64,000 bases of DNA from Ampelomyces quisqualis (taxonomy: Eukaryota > Ascomycota > Dothideomycetes > Pleosporales > Phaeosphaeriaceae), in assembly GCA_018398575.1 (NCBI GenBank), contig JAGTXZ010000008.1, positions 2,372,248-2,436,247 of the forward strand, written 5' to 3'. The position numbers and the translations under genes were made by a program. Positions 1 through 12,239 of the stretch are shown piece by piece. The notes under the pieces were generated by a model. The model saw nothing but the letters and a program-made list of their open reading frames with translations. It had not been told where the DNA came from and searched no databases. Each line of letters begins with the position of its first letter. Within the stretch, counting starts at the first letter, position 1.

Positions 1-11
1 CAGCATTTGAC

Positions 12-1086
12 ATGCGAAACAGCCGTATCTTGCGTCCCCTTCCTGCTCTGGAGACATGGAGTGCTTTTAAAGCGAGTGCCCAACCAAATGGTGTGACTAT
101 TTATTACCAAGCTCAGTCGAGTCCGCCTATTCCAACTTTAGAAGAGATTGAGGACGCGTATGCAAAGGATCCTTTCCATGAGCTGCATTTAGTGTGCCGA
201 ATAGGCGACGCAGTTGTCAAATACAGCACTGATCCAATTCTTATTGAGGTAACCAAGTCAATTCCGCAGTACTCCTTGTAAAGAGCTAACAAAAAAAAAG
301 GAAGCCGAGAGCCTACTGTTCCTTGCTGAAAAGCGCCCTGAGCTGCGCATACCTACCGTACTAGCAGCCTGGACAGCTGGATCAGGAGGAGCCCATCTCT
401 ATTATGGCCTAATGACCAAATTCATCGAGGGAACATCGACTCATGAGGGTTTTGCAGAGCTACCTATCTACGCGCAGGATCTTGTTTGCGCAAAGGTGTC
501 AGCGCAACTTTGCTATCTGCGCGATCTTCCATCTGAGGAATACTACGGTCGCTTTAACGGAAGAGGATGGTTGCGCCCGCCCCAAGGCTTAGACACAAAC
601 ACAACTAACCACTATACTGTTAGTGGACCGTACAAGAGCTACGACCAGTACTGCGCAGCTCTCTTTCGTGCTTACCAAGTACAGCACGCTGTCAACAGTC
701 TTAAGAACGAGTGGCACCCCCGTTATCATATTGCACAGGAGATGTACCACTCTCTCTTCCTAGGCTGGGGACCTCACGAGCCAAAGCTTACATGGATGGA
801 TCCTCGCATTGAGAACATAATTATCCAGCGAATTGAAGGAGACAACGGAAGTGAAGACTGGGAAGTCTTCTTAATTGACTGGGAGTGCCTTGGATGGTAC
901 CCTGCTTGGCTCCAAGCGGCCCAAGTCCAAGAGCGCTGGGGCGTTGTGGTCCCTGACCCTGATACTTATCCCTACGTGAAAAATTACAGGAGGGAAGAGA
1001 CTATGGCGAGGATAATGGAGGATTTCGACCCAAAGCCTGACCTGCAGAGGCTTAAAAATGCTGAAGGCAAAATTCGTTTCTTTTAA
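12..1086 (+). CDS. Aminoglycoside phosphotransferase-like (APH/kinase-fold) protein, two exons
   Basis: Join 12..248 and 301..1086 gives 340 residues. The 52-bp intron (249-300) starts GTAACC, has a GCTAAC branch point at 285-290 and ends in AG after an A-run; splicing restores the frame exactly (phase 0), giving ILIE followed by EAESLLFLAE. The fold is that of the fungal APH family (small-molecule kinase-like proteins of mostly unknown substrate). Visible landmarks are the VVK nucleotide-binding lysine (K70), helix-C glutamates (E80/E82), the catalytic-loop segment TWMDPRIENI (D246, N251) and the metal-binding IDWE (D272), followed by the typical GWYPAWLQ. Oddity: the usual HGD histidine is tryptophan (W244). 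The first ATG lies only 12 bases into the window, so an upstream exon cannot be excluded. Function and substrate are unknown. Confidence 0.85.
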
Positions 1087-1613
1087 ATGGCTTGGCACAA
1101 TAATTGTGTAAGTAATCTGGTTTACACAATTTAGACAGTGAAAAAAGGGTTTTACAGAGCTATCTGTTGGAAACAAAAAGGTTGCCCGCTTCTTTCTGTT
1201 TTGTTTTTTACTTATCTAAGTACCTAATTACAGTTTGCGCTTCTTTTGAAGTCTTTCCTTAATACAAACTGGTTAGTGTACAAATTCTATTCCTATTTTT
1301 GTCTTAAAGCGAACGTACAGAGAATGCACATTAAGTTTAAGGAGATCCATTCTAGATTACTATTCTTCTCTCTCCTTCCTTTTGTTCTTCGCAAATCTAA
1401 AAGAACCGCAAAAGCATGGAACAATCTAATCCCTCTACATTGCCTTCCTTTGCTTGCACGCAGAACGAACCAAGAACAGTTGCATAACCAAAAACTAACA
1501 GCTCGATCCACTGGCCTCTCCCTACAATTCCTGCCCTTCGCTGCCAAGCCACTCATCAAATCCACCCTTCTGCCTCCGCCCTATCAATTAACTCCTCGCT
1601 TCCCCTCCACCTT
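1087..1613. other. Intergenic region between the APH-like gene and a minus-strand gene
   Basis: This stretch should hold the 3' ends of both flanking convergent genes. It is T-rich just after the APH stop, with normal composition afterwards. A 132-codon open frame on the + strand (1246-1644) and a 90-codon one on the minus strand overlap each other here. Neither shows a domain, and both have biased, low-information residues. I see no RNA gene. Confidence 0.6.
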
Positions 1614-2048
1614 CTACTCATCGCTCATCCACTGCCCTGCATGACCCGTACTCAGCACCCTCAATAAGCTATCCCGCCACTTAAGAAACTTCCGAGCATC
1701 AGTCCCCACCAAAGGCGTAGGGATAGCATCAGCAGTCTGTATGAAGGCATTTACATCACGGTGCCATCCATGTTCCTGGACCCTGAAAAAAGGGGATTGT
1801 CCCGGGTAACCCTGAACGACTTGCGCAGTTGTGTCGTAATCGTAGATGTGAGATAGGTGCTGGCAGAGGGACTTTTGCTCGAGGTGGATGAATAGGCACA
1901 ATGTGCCGTTCAGGTGTCGGCCCGTGGCAACGAGATGCCCGTTGGCATGCGGCCCCGAGACATGGTACTCTCGGAGCCGGAGGCGCGTGGTGAGAGGCAA
2001 ATGAGTCAAGGGGACATCTGTGTCGATGGTCTGTTGTGAAGAAAACAT
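1614..2048 (-). CDS. Hypothetical protein, 144 residues
   Basis: This open frame can begin at an ATG at 2147 (177 residues). I prefer the internal ATG at 2048 (MFSSQQTIDTDVPLTH) because the first 33 residues are Leu/Pro-rich and look like untranslated leader. The rest is a balanced, soluble-looking sequence (REYHVSGPHANGHLVATGRH, then an acidic/aromatic stretch with HIYDYDTTAQVVQGYPGQSP, then a basic TDARKFLKWRDSLLRVL end). There is no signal peptide or membrane segment, and I recognise no domain. G+C and residue use match the flanking genes, not the decayed block. It may be a lineage-specific fungal protein, and a missing exon is possible. Confidence 0.45.
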   Translation of the reverse strand: MFSSQQTIDTDVPLTHLPLTTRLRLREYHVSGPHANGHLVATGRHLNGTLCLFIHLEQKSLCQHLSHIYDYDTTAQVVQGYPGQSPFFRVQEHGWHRDVNAFIQTADAIPTPLVGTDARKFLKWRDSLLRVLSTGHAGQWMSDE

Positions 2049-2148
2049 GATAGGAGATCGGGTTGGTACGTCTGATAGTGGTAATGATAGTGGTAGTAAG
2101 GGTTGTAGTGCGTGTAGGTTGAAAGTGCAGCTGTGCTGATAAGGCAAT

Positions 2149-2621
2149 AGAATGAAGCTTATGCTGCGTAGATGGAAATAGTGGGCAAGGGCAGAGCGCC
2201 TTTTAGAATGTGGATTTCGAATGCATTGGGATTTCTGCGTAAAGCTAAGACTACACGAAAGCCAGCATTAAAGACAAAGAATAGCCATAGTGCGCAGCTG
2301 CATCAAAGACAGGAGCAACAGTAGCAAACGCGAAGGAAAACTGTTTGGCGATATTCCAATGGTCACGAATCATGTTCAGCCTCAAAGCCCTACCGCTATA
2401 CAGCGCAGAGACAGTATGGACATGCGTGATCAAGCCACCTTTGTAAGACACTTCCTTGCGCCCGACACAGTACGTGCGCCTTCAAACAGCACGCCCCGAG
2501 CACTGCGGCTGCCTGTGCCTCCTGTTTGTCAGGTTGCTCACCGGCAGCCCAGTTGTTTTACGCGCGATGTTTTGCGTTTAGTGTGAGGTACGGGCGCTGA
2601 CTTGGGCTGTGGTAGCAGAAG
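2149..2621. other. Region without a clear gene
   Basis: Normal-composition DNA upstream of the 144-residue minus-strand gene, so it probably contains its promoter. Several 60-100 codon open frames overlap on both strands without a recognisable domain. I see no repeat or RNA gene. Confidence 0.5.
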
Positions 2622-2948
2622 GTGAGGGAGCAGAGGTTGAGAGGTATACCCGGAGAAGGGGTGCGCAATAGGAAGTGGTCGTGTTTGTTGTCGCGGTTCG
2701 TGCAGGCGTCTGGACCGAGCCAAATAGACCCTACCTCTGTTGTGTCGTCCATTACTGCCGGCATCTCCTTCATTGTAGTCTGCGCCTTACCCGCCGTCCT
2801 AGTTTGCCTACTCGACCTTTTCTTCAAGGACCACGAATCCTGCGACATTGGTAGAGTGCTCGCGGTCACTTTCGATTCGGCGGATCACTATCTGAAGCGC
2901 TTCGTTTCGGCCGCGTGGAGGGCGTATACGTGGAGGCTGGCGGAGTGA
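2622..2948 (+). CDS. Possible small membrane protein, 108 residues
   Basis: The open frame codes for a basic N-terminus, one clear hydrophobic segment at about residues 40-68 (SSITAGISFIVVCALPAVLV and onward) and a C-terminal amphipathic stretch with HYLKRFVSAAWRAYTWRLAE. Such a profile suits a single-pass membrane protein, or the last exon of a larger one. No family is recognised. An overlapping minus-strand frame (2558-2869) looks less protein-like. The stop codon lies only ~250 bp from the start of the mutated block, so this could be the surviving edge of a longer gene. Confidence 0.3.
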   Translation: MREQRLRGIPGEGVRNRKWSCLLSRFVQASGPSQIDPTSVVSSITAGISFIVVCALPAVLVCLLDLFFKDHESCDIGRVLAVTFDSADHYLKRFVSAAWRAYTWRLAE

Positions 2949-3230
2949 AAAGCGATAGAGGAGTCACTTAGCCTAGCCGCACCTTATCTCATAAATCATG
3001 CCGCCCCGCTAACTTTCCGCGCTAGAGAACTCTAGGACTCTAGAGCCAACCAGCAAGCTAGAATAACTCTAGGGCCCACACCCCTCCTATTAGACTAATT
3101 GGAGCACAAGAACGCGCAGAGCGTAAGTAGAGCGTCTAAGGAAAAGTTGTTGTGATTTTAGTAAATAGCCCTTTTAGACCTTACGCAATTTTCTGCTTGA
3201 CGCGTAATACTGCTCTACTACTATCTCTTA
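2949..3230. other. Left border of the mutated block
   Basis: Sequence character changes here. Up to about 3,200 the trinucleotides CCA, TGG and TGA still occur (around 3,050, 3,100, 3,151 and 3,197); after that they almost vanish and TAG/TAA/CTA become dominant. CTAGA-type words (CTCTAG repeated) already crowd 3,020-3,075. No gene or target duplication matching the right border near 62,512 was found by eye. Confidence 0.55.
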
Positions 3231-3339
3231 TTATTAGTTTACTAAATATATTATAAAATTTAAGTAAAGTTATATATACTTATATTTATTAATTATAAAA
3301 TAACTATAATAGTATATATAATAAACAGCCTTAAAACAC

Positions 3340-3690
3340 AACTTTGTTATAAGTAGATATATAAAAAAAACACTTATACGCTCTACTTCTAGTATACTCT
3401 ACTATAATGTATTTTGTACTAACTATATATATATAGTAGTTATATTACCTTCTATCTAACTTTTCTATATAGTTATAGTATTTGTTTTGCGTTACGTTAC
3501 GTATAGTTATAAAAAAGGTAGGTATTTATATAAAAAAACATATATACACTCTACTCTTAGCCTACTCTACTATAATATATTTTGTACTAACTATATATAT
3601 ATAGTAGTTATATTACTTTATATCTACTCTCTTTTTATAGTTATAGTATATTTGTTGCGTTACGCTATATATAGTTATAGAAGAAGTAAG
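3340..3690. repeat. 168-bp tandem duplication, AT-rich
   Basis: Two adjacent copies share ACTCTACTATAAT, a TTTTGTACTAACTATATATA segment and a TTGCGTTACG word at a spacing of 168 bp (for example 3396 and 3564). The copies differ mainly by C/T and G/A changes. The 72-codon open frame over this repeat is not a gene. Confidence 0.75.
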
Positions 3691-6541
3691 TATTTATATA
3701 CCTAGCTTTAGTAGGCGTATATAACAACGCAGGTAGGTATAGCTATTAGAATTAAATTAGATACGTATTAGAGGCATATAGGAGTGTGTGTTGTATTAGA
3801 GATTCTAGATTAGCTATACACCTATAGGTCTTCTATAGAAGAATAAGAAAAACTTATCTTTTATCTAATGCAATAGGCTTATATTTATAGTTAAGGTAGT
3901 AACTAAGTTAAAGCTAATTTAAGGCACTTTTAGTGCTGCCTCTACTATCTCTTGTATAATCTGTTACTAAGCCTTTATAGAGTATTAGATATAATATATA
4001 TTTATATATACCTATTATATTACTTTTCTTCTTAAAATTAATAGTCTCTATTAATTAGGTTTGTATTAGTGCGCTTTTAGATACCTTTTAAAATTTTCTA
4101 AAAGTCTTATTTACTTTAACTTTAAATTTCTAATAATATATTATAGCTATTTATTGTTATTATACTTAGCGCAGCAGCGCGTTTATTATTTTAACTTTAT
4201 CTAGAGTTTTTTAAAGTATATATATAAGGCTAGCCCTTAGTATACTACTTTTTTATACTCTTTTTCTATATATTTATATACCTACTACTATCTAACTACT
4301 CTCTTAATTTAATTACTAGCTAACTATTTTACAGATATATATAATACCTATTTCTATCTCTCTTAAAGCTTATCTCTTAGCCTATTAAGTTATTTACCTA
4401 TAGGCTGCAAGGGCTTTTGCTTACAGCTAATTTAATATTAAGTTTAGATTCTATTTGAACATCTCTAAGAAGTGTGCATATTATACGCTCTTAAATAAAA
4501 ATTGTTAGGGTTAGAGTTATAGCTAACGCTTGTAGAAGTCCTAGCTATTTTAGATAGCATTTATAGAACACTTGCAATATATATAGAGCGCCTATAAAGT
4601 TTAAAGTATTATACTAGGTAAGGTTAGGATTATAGCCTACCTATTTTACGCAATACTTTAAGATAGAGTAGTATAGCTTACTAGCTAGAATCTCTTTAAC
4701 TTCTTATTCTTTAACGCTTTAAATTAAGATACTAGATAGGTTTAGGCTTAGCTAACTAGGCAAGGGGTTATTAGAGTCCTTATAGAAAACCTCTAGAGCA
4801 AACACGTTATAGATCTTAGAGCCTTTTAGTAGTTTTAATTAAAATAAATACCTAACTTATTCTAGAACTTTAAAGAGTCTCTTCTATAATTTAGCAAGTT
4901 TGCAACTTAGGCAGGTAACAGATAGGTTTTAGGTTAATATGTAAACCTTGTTACCTACTAACTATGCTAGAAAATAGAGTTTAGGGTATACTACTATAGG
5001 TATAGGTTAGGTAGGGTTGTATAAGTAATAGGTAAAAGTAAGAGTTAGGTTGCACGTACTATATAGGTAGAGTTAGGTTAGGTTGCATAGACTAGAGGTT
5101 AGAGTTAGGTTGCTATTAGGTAGAGTTAGGTTAGACTATAGTTAAGTTATTTAGTTCTTTTAGAGTTAGCGTAGAGCTTAGTTTATTACATTAGTTTATT
5201 ATAGTTAAGGCTTACAAAAAGAGTTATAGATAGGCATATCTAGAGTACTAGTGTATAAATTAAAAATGTATTATTACAGCTATTTATTACGCTAACTAAC
5301 TATAGTAGTGTAAAGGCCTTCTTCTCTTGCGTAGAGAGTAGTTGCGCTATAAGAGTAGCTGAATCTTATTATCTTCTAAGCTGTTTAAAGATACTATACT
5401 TTCTAATTCTTTAGTAGACTTAGAGTTAGAGGCTATAAAGAGAAGTATATTATTATACTTATCCTCTAGAGCACTAGGCTTATTCTCCTAATTTACCTGC
5501 ATTAGATTTAAAGTAGTAAAACCCTCCTTAATAAAGTTATACTTAACAATTAAAATTTAACAGATTGTTTAAGCTACTACGTTAGGAAAAAACAACGTTA
5601 GTAATATCTATAACATTAGTAACACTGTTAACATAACTGTACTGCTAGCTACTAGATAGTTCTTAACTGTGCTCTACTGTGCTAAGTAATAATAGCAATA
5701 CCTAGTATACTATTATTAGTAGCCTAGCTTGTAAAACTCTTTTACAAAATAGTTTATAGTTCTTATGTTTAATATAGCTTTACACTATCTGCACAACTAT
5801 ATTACTAGTTAGCAGCCTATTCTTAACTATGCCTAACTATAGTTTAAGTCTAAGGTAATCTATTTAATAGCGCTATTACTTAGTTTAGGTTTTGCTGCAA
5901 ATCTATACTATTCTTACGCTTTAAATTAATTTTGCGTTACGTCTATATATATACTTCTTTTGCAATACTTTTTATATTCTTGTACTTCTAGAACTAGGCT
6001 ACGTATCTACTTAAGTACTTTTTATTCTACAGCTTTGCATAGTAGTGTACTGTACTCTATAGTTCTACTACTTAATTTACCTAATTTACACTAGCCTTTT
6101 AAGCTTTATAGAGATTTCCTTATTATAGTCTTACTTAATTTCTCTTTCTTTTATTATTACCCTTTGTAAACTACTGCGCGACAATATCTTTCTATTCTAC
6201 TTCTTTAGAACTTTTGTTTCTAAATTACTTTCTAGGTTATATAAAATAATACTCTTATACACGTCTACTAGCTAGCCTAGTTAATATACCCTAAACATAA
6301 ATTGGTCTTAGGTGCCCTGTTTGTCTTAAGGCTCTGCAATTATAACCTTATTTGCCTTAATTAGCGTAATAGCTTCTATAAACGCTATTAACGCTACTAA
6401 AATAAATATTAAGTCTAGGTCTTTCTATTTTACTAACACAGCGTCTATCTTAGACTTTAGCATTTCTTCTCTTAGTAGAAAAACTGTATCTTTACTAAAT
6501 TTTTTTTAAAGCTCTATCTAGAGCACTAGTTGCACACATAG
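3691..6541 (-). pseudogene. Decayed minus-strand ORF region, interrupted by LTR element 1
   Basis: No intact frame remains. On the minus strand, about 6,100 down to 5,330 reads as a coherent but TAG/TAA-studded protein, with segments such as FTTLNLMQVN and SKSTKELESIVSLNSLEDNK. The + strand gives nothing similar. The family is not recognised. The Ty3/Gypsy element at 6,542 is inserted at its right edge with a 5-bp target duplication. The other flank (14,389-15,241) also reads best on the minus strand, so both may be parts of one older ORF. Around 4,980-5,130 several GTTAGGTTAGG-like words occur. Confidence 0.4.
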
Positions 6542-6758
6542 TGTAACAGGCTGCCGCCTAGTTAGTCCTTAGTTACAGAAAAACCTTAGCTCTCTAAACT
6601 GGAACACCAAAAACGCTCCAGACTAGAATACCAAAAACGTTCTAGACTAGAACACTAAAATCCTCTAGACTATAAAAACCCTTTAGGTAGCAATTAGAAT
6701 AGGACACAAATTTACGTCTTTATTTCCTAGCACCTACTCTTAGAGTCTGCCTCTTACA
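6542..6758 (+). repeat. 5' LTR of element 1
   Basis: 217 bp, starting TGTAACAGGCTGC and ending CTCTTACA, preceded by CATAG. It retains several CCA/TGG sites (e.g. GGAACACCAAAAAC) that are CTA/TAG in the 3' LTR, which shows the direction of mutation. Confidence 0.93.
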
Positions 6759-6879
6759 ATTAAATTTGTTAAACCTAACTAGGCTAAAGGGCTATTAGTA
6801 ACCTCTAGTATAGAACAAGTAACTGTTCCTATAATAGTATAGGATATAATAGTACAAGCTATCTGTATAAGACGCAACA

Positions 6880-8000
6880 GCGTCTCTAAGTTAGTTATTA
6901 AGGATAAGTTTAATTAGATAATTATTAATAACTTCCTAGACCTAGAAGAATAACAGATTAAGAAACAATTGCTGTTAAACAGCCTTAAGGGAACGCCCGC
7001 CTAGCAGGAAGTATATAACTTCTTAGCAGCTAGACCCTCTAATAATAAGAAAGGAAAGTCCTCTATAAGCGCAGATCTAGACTTAGTATTACTAGTAAGA
7101 AATCTGTAAGAACAAGTTGCAAGACTTACAGCCTAATTAACTCTAGAAACCTCTAGCTTTATATAGACCTACTTAGAAAGCTTTCTCTTGCCCTAAAAGA
7201 CTTATAAAGTCCCTAACCTAGAAGCGTATAGAAGAGATTAAAAAGATTACTGTATCTTTAAGGCCTAAATAAAGTACAAACTAGAACACAACAGCGTAAG
7301 ACTAGGCTCTTAAGCAGGCTATATCTTTAACTGCCTTAAGAGGTTAGCAGCTAGTGTAGCCTTGTCTTAGGTAACCTAGAACTTCTAGGGCTCTGCAGAA
7401 GAACTTTAGGACTTCCTAGACAGCTAATTTAGTAACAAGCTACACAACAAAAGATTATAAAGGAAACTCTAAACAATCTAATAAAACAAGTCTTTTTTCT
7501 AGAGCTTTAATGCAGAGTTTATAAGGCTAGCTTATAACGCAGGCAAAGAAGATAACAAAGTAAACCTAAAAACAAGGTACTTAAGCGCTATCTAGCTAGA
7601 CCTATAAGACAGGATAATCTCTATAGAGACTAAACCTAAATAGAGAATCTACAACCTTATAGACAAGGTAGTAATTATTAAAGAAAACTTGTACAAGGCA
7701 AAACTTAGTAGTAAGCACACTAAAAGACAGAACGTTAAGAAACCTATAGATTAAGAACCTACAAGAGGACATTCTAAGAGAACTAAGAGAAAATCTCTTA
7801 AAAGAAAGAAAGCTAAGTAGGCTACTGTAAAAGAGCAGTCTTACTAAAGACAAAATAACTTATGCCTCTACTGTAGCAAGTTAGGACACTACGCTAGCAA
7901 ATGCAAATTATTCTTGCTTTTAAAACCTACTAAAGCTGTAGCAGCTAAGGCACAGAGTAAGGAAGAAGAGAACGCGTTAGAAAACACTCTAAGCTTAGAA
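6880..8000 (+). pseudogene. gag remnant of element 1
   Basis: Read through its stops, the frame is charged and helical, then Lys/Arg-rich (about 7,700-7,830), and ends in a CCHC zinc knuckle at 7863-7904: CLYC, then SKLG, His, YASK, Cys, which is C-X2-C-X4-H-X4-C. This is the RNA-binding nucleocapsid motif. The knuckle lies one frame (-1) away from pol, as is usual for gag-pol frameshifting in Ty3/Gypsy elements. Many TAG/TAA codons replace probable Trp/Gln codons. Edges are approximate. Confidence 0.75.
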
Positions 8001-11000
8001 AACAAGTAACTTTTGTCTAAAGGCGCAGACAGGAGTATAGTAACACAACACTAAAAGAGGATAAGAGATTTTAATAATTTTAGAGAAAATAGCTAAATAA
8101 AGAACCTATTACTATACACACTATTGTTAATAAAATAATAGTTACTTCTATAATAATTAACACTAGGTGTCTTACTTACGCTATAACTTTAACTAAGTTT
8201 GTCTACAAGAATAAGTTAGAGCGTAAGTTAATAGCTTTAAGAGAAATTATTAAGATTACTAGAGCCTAGTCTTAGATAAAAACAGCTGTCTAGATAAAGA
8301 TTAACATTAATAGGCACAAGGAGACACTATAGGCCTATAAACTAGATAGAGATAAGAAATACAACCTAGTCTTAGGTTAACTATAGATAAACTAGCATAA
8401 TGTTACTATTGCACTAGCAAAGAAATTAATATACATCTACTCTACCTAGACGCAAGTTAGAAGCTAAAAGAAAAAAAAACTCTTTTTACTGTAAAGCATT
8501 ACAGCAGCTGCGTACTTAGCCTAGCTATAATAGGGCTAGAAAGACAAATCTATTTGCCTTTACACTGCGTTAATAGTAGACATCTAAAAGGCTCTAAAAA
8601 CTAAGCCCTAAGTAGATCCTAGGTTAGTGCTCTTAGATTACCTAAAAGGGAAATACAAGACCTTTCTACGCAAGAAAGCAGACTAACTCCCTCTAGTAAG
8701 AGGACCTACTATCAATTATTCTATTAAGCTAGTAGAAAAAGATAGAAAAACTATAGAGGTGCTGTAGGGCCTACTATACAGCATATTAAGAAAAGAACTC
8801 CTTGTGCTCTAAAAAGAGCTTACCTTCTACCTAGACTGTAGCTTTATACAGGTAAGCAGGTTAAGTGCCTCTGCACTAGTCCTATTTGTAAAGAAGCTAA
8901 GAAGAGGCCTGCAGTTCTATATAGACTACTAGGCTCTTAACGCAATTACAAGGAAAGACTAATACCTGCTCCTACTTATCTAAGAGACCTTAGCCTAGAT
9001 TGCTAAAGCTAAATAGTTTACTAAAGTAGATGTTATCTAAGCATTCTACAAGATTAGGATTGCTAAAAAAGACAAATAGAAGACAGCCTTTTAGACGCGC
9101 TTTAGCCTCTATAAGTAGCTTGTAACACCCTTTAGACTTGCAAACGCTCTAAGTACATTCTAGAGATATATTAATTAGACACTAAGAAAATACCTAGATA
9201 ATTTTTGTTTAGCCTATATAGATAACGTGTTAATATATACAAGTAGGTTTAAGGTAGACTACAAGAAAAAGGTAAGGCTAGTAATCTAAAAACTTAGGGT
9301 AGTAGAGCTACACCTTAATGTAGAGAAAAGCAAGTTTAGCGTAAAGAAGACTAAATACCTTAGATTTATTATTAAGGCTAAGAAAGAAATAAGTATAGAC
9401 TCTAAGAAAGTAGCTGCTATACGTTTCTAAGAGCCTCCTAAGACAGTTAAAGAGGTCTAGAGCTTTGTTAGCTTTGCTAACTTCTACTAACAGTTTATAA
9501 AAGACTTCTTAGAGCTAGCTGCTCTACTAACTAGGCTAACTAGGAAAGGCGTAGCCTTCTACTAGAGCCCTAAACAACAGATGTCCTTTAATAAGCTAAA
9601 AGAAGCTTTTATAGTAAAACTATCTTTAGCAAACTTTAATGCAGAGCTAGAAATAGTAGTAGAATGCAACGCCTTAGGATAGTTAACTAGAAGAGTGCTG
9701 TCTTAATACAGCAAGGACAGACGCCTCTAGGCTATAGCTTACTACTTAGTAAAAAATATAGCTACAGAAGCTAACTACACTATCTACAATAAGGAGCTGT
9801 TAGCTATAGTTAAGTGCCTAGAATAGTAGAAAACTAAACTTTAGAAAGTAAAACATTTTACTATACTTACAGATTATAAGAACCTAGAATACTTTGCTAC
9901 TATATAACTACTAATAGAAAGACACGTCTACTAGGCAGGGTTTTTTAGCACATTTAATGTTAGATTCTAATACTACTTAGGAAACGTTAACAGTAGAGTA
10001 GATGCTCTTTCTAAGAAAGAACAAGATCTTTTCTAAGGAAGAGCAGACGCGTAGGTACAGTCCTAGACCTTCTAATTGTTTACTCTTGCTTTAGAAACTA
10101 AAGACAAAGAAGACCTAGTACTTACTACTTTCTTTGCAGCTTAGCTAGAGAATTTGCTATAACAGAAGAAGAGAGAAACAGAGTAGCTCTAAAACGTGCT
10201 TGCAGATAAAGATGCTACGTTAACTACTTCTCTTACAACTTAGCAGAAGAGTATACTACTACAAAGAAAGAAAGAAACAGAGTAGCTCTAAAATAGGCTT
10301 GCAGACAAAGACGCTGTAATAAAGAAAAGAAACGTTGCTTAAAGCTAGAATGCTAAGAATTACTCTATAGTTAGAAAAGGAGCGCTCTAAAACGTGTTTG
10401 CAGATAAAGACGCTGCGTTAAGAGAAAGAAATGTTGCCTATAACTAAGGTGCTAAGAAGCCTTCTATAGTAAGAGACGCTCTAGATGCTACTAAAGGAAC
10501 TGCAGTACTATGCAAGACTACGCTTAAGTAAAGTCCTTACACAAACAAACGCTCTAAGAGACTAACAGAGCCTACTATTAAGGAATTGTAAGAATAGGCT
10601 ATTTATATAGATAAAGCTTACTAATTAGCAGTTAACGCTGTTAGAACAGAATAGTAAAAATTCTCTTTGCATCTAAGCCTAAAAGTTTTTCTAGCAGAGT
10701 ATAGCTTAAACAACTTAGAACGCCTACTCTATAGAGAGCGCAAATAGGTGCTAGAATACGTAAACTTGTAAACGCACATTATCTTAGAAGCATATAACTC
10801 TCTAATTACTAGGCACTTAGGTAGAGAAAACATATACGCAATATTAGCAAAAGACTACTTCTAGCTTAGAATGTCTTTAAGTATTTAGCAATTTGTCTAG
10901 AACTGCGCAGTGTATAGCAGGACAAAGCTTTAAAAGAAACTTAAATAAGGACTACTACGCCTACTGCTACTTCTAGTCTAAATATAGAAGGAATTGTTAG

Positions 11001-12180
11001 TAGACTTTATTGTAGGCCTTTTGCTAAGCTATAGAATGTTACACCTTATAGTAGTTACTAACTAGCTAAGCAAGAACGTAGTGCTTGTGCCTATTCTAGA
11101 CCTAAAAGTCTTTACTATAGTTAAGGTATTTATTAAATAGGTAGTTGCGTACTACTAGCTTTTAAATGCTATAGTGTCTAACAGAGAGTTACAATTTATA
11201 AGCGAATTCTAGTCTTTACTCTATAATAAGCTTAGAATACAAAGAAGAGTCTTAATAGTATACTACCTTTAGACAGATAGCGCTATAGAGCAAATAAATA
11301 GCATAGTAGAAGCCTACCTAAGGGCTTTTGTAAACTAAGACTAGTTAAACTAGGCTACTCTATGCCTACTAGTACAAATTATAATAGCTAGACAAAATGC
11401 AGCGTCTATAGGTATTAGCCTATTCTTCCTCTAATATAGTTACAACACAGACTCTATTTAGTTAGACCTAGAATAGACTGTAGAGAACTAGCACTAGTCT
11501 AGCAATAATAAAAGAGCTACTACTAAAGTAATAGTAACTAAGATAAAAGAAACAATAGACTATATGCAAGCAAAGATAGCAGAAGTATAGTAAAAACAAG
11601 AACGCTAGGCCAATTACTATAGATAAGAAGCCCTAGAGCTCTATATAGAAGACAAAGTATAGCTCTAGTATAGTTGCTCTATATCTAACAAAAGACTTTT
11701 AAAAAAACTAGATTAAAAGAACAAGAAGTATACAGTTACAAAGGTTATCTCCCTCTACGTTATAGAACTAAGCGTACCTTTTAGAGTGCACCTAAGATTT
11801 TACATTAACTGCCTCTAGCTTAATGCAAAGAATCTACTTCTACACTAGAAGTCTAATAACTAGCAACTAGAAGTAATAGTAGTAGGTAAGAATAAAGCTA
11901 ATAACAAGTACCTTATTAACTATATCCTTACAGAATAACAGAAAAAGAAAGAGTAAAGCATATAGCTATAATACCTAGTAAAATAGGTAAGATACGCAAA
12001 ACTAACGTAAGAACTGCAAGTAAATGTTACTAACACTATAGCTCTTACTAAGTAGATAAATAACACAGAGATATAATAAGACTTAAATAGACTGTTAGTA
12101 GAGCAACTGCTTACTTTAACTACTAGATAAAATATATTAGCAAAGAGAAGAGAGTAAGAAGAAGAGCTAAAGATGTGCAT
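8000..12180 (+). pseudogene. pol remnant of element 1 (RT, RNase H, integrase, chromodomain)
   Basis: One frame can be followed for about 3 kb or more without an indel, checked at the RT (9,215), integrase (11,000) and chromodomain (11,972). RT: VDVI.AFYKIRIAKKD and the catalytic loop YIDNVLIYTS at 9,215-9,226, where the second Asp of YxDD has become Asn (GAC to AAC). RNase H/connection: TDYKNLEYFATI with the downstream VDALSKKEQ. Integrase: a VDFIVGLL core Asp, VSNREL where the second Asp is expected but Asn is present, and a likely third acidic residue in SIVEAY. Chromodomain at about 11,940-12,080: YLVK.VRYAKLT.EL, matching the YLVKWxGY...TWE signature with the two Trp codons read as TAG and TAA. 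Confidence 0.85.
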
Positions 12181-12239
12181 AGGGTGCTAGAAGAGATAAT
12201 AGTATTATGCACAGAAGAGATTAGTAAGAAAAGAACAAA

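Noticed and set aside
412..1086. Separate 224-residue gene starting at ATG 412, with a separate 89-residue gene at 12-281
   Set aside because: Removing the 52-bp intron 249-300 joins both into one APH-like protein with the expected lysine and helix-C region.
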